The notes under the pieces were generated by a model. That model did not search any database. It saw only the letters and a list, made by a program, of their open reading frames with translations, and was not told where the DNA came from. The translations under genes and the position numbers were made by a program. 64,000 bases of DNA from JANPLG01 sp964609085 (GTDB lineage: Bacteria > Armatimonadota > SYMT01). The DNA lies in NCBI GenBank assembly GCA_964609085.1, contig CAZSRZ010000003.1:48945-112944 (forward strand), written 5' to 3'. How positions within the stretch are numbered: the first letter of the stretch is position 1; each line of letters begins with the position of its first letter. This document shows, one piece after another, positions 61,426 to 64,000 of the stretch.

Positions 61426-61665
61426 ATGGCATCTACTCGCGTGTTGTGCCCTTTGGTCCGGGATCGCTGGATGGCCTTTGGCGTATCCTTGCTCTTGATT
61501 GCACTCGGCCTCGGCTGGGTTGGCGCGTTAGCGCCCTTCGCCAGTTCTCGCGGGGGGGTCACGCGGCCAGTTCCACTCTGCACCCTCTGCACCATCGGGA
61601 GTCGCCAATCGAAAAGTGCGAAATGCCATTCTGGGCACTCTACAGGCTATGATTCATGGATGTGA
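61426..61665 (+). CDS. Possible small membrane protein ahead of HTH-STN gene
   Basis: A 79-residue frame with ATG at 61426 has one hydrophobic helix (MAFGVSLLLIALGLGWVGALA) and a Cys-containing tail (PLCTLCTIGS). It overlaps the start of the next gene by ten bases in ATGGATGTGA, a coupling arrangement. There is no family match by eye and no clear ribosome site, so it could be chance. Confidence 0.3.
   Translation: MASTRVLCPLVRDRWMAFGVSLLLIALGLGWVGALAPFASSRGGVTRPVPLCTLCTIGSRQSKSAKCHSGHSTGYDSWM
61648..61653 (+). promoter_or_regulatory. -10-like TATGAT at the start of the HTH-STN gene
   Basis: TATGAT matches five of six -10 positions but ends only two bases before the ATG at 61656 and eight before an in-frame GTG at 61662. 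A leaderless start at the GTG is possible; there is no ribosome site. Confidence 0.3.
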
Positions 61666-63533
61666 ATGCGCCGATCATCCCAACTGAACGGGAGCTCGAG
61701 GCTCTGCAGGCCGTCGTGACACACGGCTCCGCGGGACGGGCGGCCGGGATGCTCTGCGTGTCCATCCATACGGTGCGTGCCCGTCTGCAGCGCCTACACG
61801 ATAGGACCGGGCTTCGAACCCTCCACCAGTTGACGGCGTACGGTGTCGCCGTGGGTGCACGAATTCTGGCACTAGCTCTTGTCGCCTCGTCGGTGTATGG
61901 CGGCCTGTCGGCGAGCGCTGACCTGCCATTGGATGCCGTCTCTCGTGTCAGAGTTGTGGGGGTCCCGCTCCAGGACGCACTGACCGCGCTCAGCGGCGAG
62001 GGTGTGCGCCTGCAAGCGGCTCGGGAGTACGCCGCATGCAAGTGTACGGTGTTGGCTGAAGGCCGTTCTCGCCGACAGCTCATGGCCGCCCTGAGTCGCG
62101 TCTACGGCGGTGAGTGGGTAGCCAATGGCGGCAACCCCGGTACCCTTGAGCTCCGCCGGAGGCGCGGCGTAACTGAGTGGCTGGGAGATTGGGTCCGCGC
62201 TCGGGAGGCAGGGAGGCGAGCGGCGAGAGAGCGCGCGGCGGCAACGGTGCTCAGCAGGCTGAAGACGTGCTTCGAAAACGTGGCCCGCTACGACGACGGC
62301 ACTGATCGTTCAGAGCAAGGTCTGCCGAATTACGTATGGAATCTACCGCTGGCGCGGTTCCTGTCGACCCTGTCGGAGGCCCAACTGAGGGAAGTGGCGC
62401 GGGTCCTTGCGGATTCGTCGCCTACCAGATCGGGCGGGGATTTTGAGGAATCGGTCTACGCGTTGGATCTGGCCTACGGAGACCTCGCGCCGGCTCAGCA
62501 ACGGCACCTCCATGAGTGGTTGTCGGGGCGAGGAGTCCAGGCTGGGGGCAGTCCGGACGATCTCATCGCCAGATCAATCCGACGGTCCCGTGTGGCGGTG
62601 GGCGCACCGATGCTTGGCAGCGTGGGCATCCGGTTGTCGCTTCCCGGAACCCACGCCGAGGTTGAGGACGTGGCCGGCGGAGCCATGGCGGGTGACGGCC
62701 TGCTGGAAAGCATCGTGCACCAGGTGATCTTTCGAACCCTCGCAGCTCGGCAAACGCCTACGGGAGCTCTGTTGACATCGCAAGTCACCGCCGGGGACGG
62801 AGTGGTACCGCGCGTTTCAGCAGATCGCCCAGAGATTCTTGAACGGCCCCCCATCGGAGAAGCCGGAGACTATCTCGCCGTCGAGTTTCTGCAGGACGCC
62901 GCCGTTCCGTCGGGGTTTGCCGTGGTGTCCGATTACTACACGCGCAGCGATCGACTGCCTTTCGTGCCGCAGCGCTACAAGACGCTGAGGTCCTGCCTGG
63001 AAGCGGCAGCTGCCAAGTTCGGGCTCATCTATCGCATCGAGGACGGGGTTCTAACTGCGCGGCATTGGTATTGGCCGGAGCGCGAGGAGGAGGAGCCGCC
63101 ATCGCCGCTGATTGAGCGATGCCTCGAACTCCGCCGGAAGGGAGGGCGATTGGGGCTCGATGAGTGGATCGGTCTGAGCAGGCTCACCGCACCGCAACGC
63201 GATTGCGCCCGGGCGTATCGGGATCCGCAGCGGTTACTCTGGAACGAGTTGCGTGCGGCGCGGCGCGGGCGTGAGCCCCTTGGCGTGCTTGCGAGTCTCC
63301 CCGAACCGCTGCGTCGACAGGCGAGCGATCTGGAGGGATTGCCGATCGCGCGGCTCGATCTGGTTCAGAAGCGGCTGTTCGAGATGGTCATGAGGGTCTC
63401 GGCCAGGCTACCGGGGCTCACCTTGCGGGTCGTGCTGGAGCCGGCTCCGGAAGCCGGCCTTCCGCGACCGCTGCGGGAAATCCGTCTGGAGCAGGCCGGG
63501 GTCGAATCTCCGCTGGTCGCCGCCTCGTTCTAG
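61656..63533 (+). CDS. LuxR-type HTH, membrane helix and STN-like domain protein
   Basis: The 625-residue protein opens with a LuxR/GerE-type helix-turn-helix: TERELEALQAVVTHGSAGRAAGMLCVSIHTVRARLQRLHDRTG. A single hydrophobic helix follows (about 68-85, ARILALALVASSVYG), then an STN-like segment (VRVVGVPLQDALTALSGEGVRL, RRQLMAALSRVYGGEW) as in the secreted pair at 9-12 kb. The remaining 450 residues are unrecognised, with a second STN-like stretch near YKTLRSCLEAAAAKFGLIYRI. The order suggests a ToxR-like one-component regulator: DNA binding inside, sensing outside. The natural target may be nearby. Codons are less GC-rich than in the core genes, and composite repeats lie on both sides. Start could be ATG 61656 or GTG 61662. 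Confidence 0.65.
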   Translation: MDVNAPIIPTERELEALQAVVTHGSAGRAAGMLCVSIHTVRARLQRLHDRTGLRTLHQLTAYGVAVGARILALALVASSVYGGLSASADLPLDAVSRVRVVGVPLQDALTALSGEGVRLQAAREYAACKCTVLAEGRSRRQLMAALSRVYGGEWVANGGNPGTLELRRRRGVTEWLGDWVRAREAGRRAARERAAATVLSRLKTCFENVARYDDGTDRSEQGLPNYVWNLPLARFLSTLSEAQLREVARVLADSSPTRSGGDFEESVYALDLAYGDLAPAQQRHLHEWLSGRGVQAGGSPDDLIARSIRRSRVAVGAPMLGSVGIRLSLPGTHAEVEDVAGGAMAGDGLLESIVHQVIFRTLAARQTPTGALLTSQVTAGDGVVPRVSADRPEILERPPIGEAGDYLAVEFLQDAAVPSGFAVVSDYYTRSDRLPFVPQRYKTLRSCLEAAAAKFGLIYRIEDGVLTARHWYWPEREEEEPPSPLIERCLELRRKGGRLGLDEWIGLSRLTAPQRDCARAYRDPQRLLWNELRAARRGREPLGVLASLPEPLRRQASDLEGLPIARLDLVQKRLFEMVMRVSARLPGLTLRVVLEPAPEAGLPRPLREIRLEQAGVESPLVAASF

Positions 63534-63687
63534 ATTGGCGTGGCCCGTGTCGGTATTTGCGGCGCGTGGCACACGGCCAGCAAACATGCGCGCCGTATCG
63601 ATGGGACGTGGCGATCCACCGCGCAAAACCCCATAGGCCAGACCTGCGGGACTGTTCGATCGTCAGCCAACCCGGATGCCCTTCCGG

Positions 63688-63720
63688 CTGAGCCCCAGCT
63701 CCGCATGCGCGCAGCGCCTG
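63688..63720. repeat. Diverged single copy of the 47-bp repeat
   Basis: CTGAGCCCCAGCTCCGCATG and following GCGCAGCGCC match the tandem unit at 60821 with about three differences over 33 bases. Confidence 0.75.
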
Positions 63721-63749
63721 ATGGGAGTTGCCTACCAAGGATTGAGCCA

Positions 63750-63776
63750 GTTTTGTGGCGAACTCAGCCACAAAAC
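63750..63776. repeat. Inverted repeat within dispersed repeat family
   Basis: GTTTTGTGGC (63750-63759), loop GAACTCA, GCCACAAAAC (63767-63776) is a perfect ten-pair stem, directly followed by the shared core GGAGGTCGAATCCG also found in copy B. Confidence 0.7.
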
Positions 63777-63901
63777 GGAGGTCGAATCCGTCGTCGGGCG
63801 GGGATCCCCGTTGGCTTGCGGGTGCGATGACCTGGGTGCGCGGGCGTCCGGCCCGCATGGCGTTGACGAACCCGGCCCCGCCCCATGGGCCCATCCGGGG
63901 T

Positions 63902-64000
63902 GCGTAGTCGAAGAATCCCGAGTGCCTCGAGACTCCGTCACAAGGCGGAGGTCGAATCCGTCGTCGGCGACGGATCCACGCTCCCTCACGGTCGTGGTTC
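63902..64000. repeat. Composite dispersed repeat, copy B, cut by window edge
   Basis: This copy contains GTCGAAGAATCCCGAGTGCC, GACTCCGTCACAAGGCGGAG, the core GGTCGAATCCG and the tail CTCCCTCACGGTCG. It runs in the same orientation as copy A and continues past the window. Confidence 0.85.

Larger units (their letters stand above)
63534..64000. other. Non-coding, repeat-rich right end
   Basis: No gene is seen after the HTH-STN stop. The stretch holds one diverged 47-bp unit (63688-63720), a perfect ten-pair inverted repeat (63750-63776) and composite repeat copy B (63902-64000), in the same order as in the block on the left of the gene. Confidence 0.6.

Noticed and set aside
63946..63960. GGTCGAATCC looked like a tRNA T-loop
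   Set aside because: No acceptor, anticodon or D-arm could be found around it, so no tRNA gene is called.
63418..63989. Minus-strand frames with shared peptide VTESRGTRDSSTT
   Set aside because: The similarity to frames near 61100 follows from the dispersed DNA repeat, not from a protein family.

Overview
The window is a 64 kb piece of a high-GC bacterial chromosome (about two thirds G+C by eye) containing one scaffold gap (ten Ns at 37041-37050). The mix of genes suggests a free-living, aerobic, heterotrophic bacterium from a lineage such as Armatimonadota or Planctomycetota. It has two pairs of the c-type-cytochrome/DUF1549-DUF1553 plus DUF1501 kind, twin-arginine secreted enzymes, an Mpa/ARC-type AAA ATPase, SPFH proteins, an rpsO-pnp-M16 peptidase-dapB order also seen in Actinobacteria and Firmicutes, and GH29 and GH51 glycosidases. 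The phylum is an inference; no rRNA or tRNA gene was found that could fix it.

Layout. 1-7.3 kb: truncated alpha-L-fucosidase, a serine carboxypeptidase, then the minus-strand housekeeping run rpsO-pnp-M16 peptidase-dapB with a good promoter and a structured leader in front of rpsO. 7.4-16.2 kb: a double ferritin-like protein, a translationally coupled pair of secreted paralogs with STN-like (secretin/TonB short N-terminal) domains, an EEP nuclease, a GH51 arabinofuranosidase and an RsgA GTPase with a long extra C-terminus. 16.4-17.8 kb: a small islet with a TIR-domain protein and three unrecognised genes in unusual overlapping frames. 17.8-19.7 kb: a proteasome-type AAA ATPase with a tiny downstream membrane protein. 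19.9-24.4 kb: a tightly overlapping rph-rdgB-hisA-hisF-hisI run followed by a TPR membrane protein. 24.5-32.1 kb: a giant patatin-like protein, a LOG-family protein, an FmdB zinc ribbon, and an SPFH protein next to a zinc-ribbon membrane protein. 32.2-37.5 kb: a ROK regulator followed by the cytochrome/DUF1549/DUF1553 and DUF1501 pair. 37.5-47.2 kb: a large unrecognised protein, a PQQ-propeller protein, a CPBP protease, a carboxypeptidase-regulatory-like surface protein and a two-component system. 47.3-56.7 kb: tyrosine/homogentisate degradation enzymes (hmgA, hppD, a fumarylacetoacetase-family protein) mixed with serC and two metal-dependent hydrolases. 57.2-60.7 kb: a second planctomycete-type pair (DUF1587/1592/1588 and DUF1552). 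60.7-64 kb: repeat-rich DNA with a 47-bp tandem array and composite dispersed repeats on both sides of a gene that joins a LuxR-type helix-turn-helix, a membrane segment and an STN-like domain.

The parts most worth following are the repeat-bounded HTH-TM-STN gene at the right end and its relation to the STN pair at 9-12 kb, the TIR islet, the AAA ATPase lacking the usual proteasome-docking tail, the C-terminally extended RsgA, and two promoters placed for leaderless transcription. Most other long open frames in this GC-rich DNA are shadows of the genes listed.
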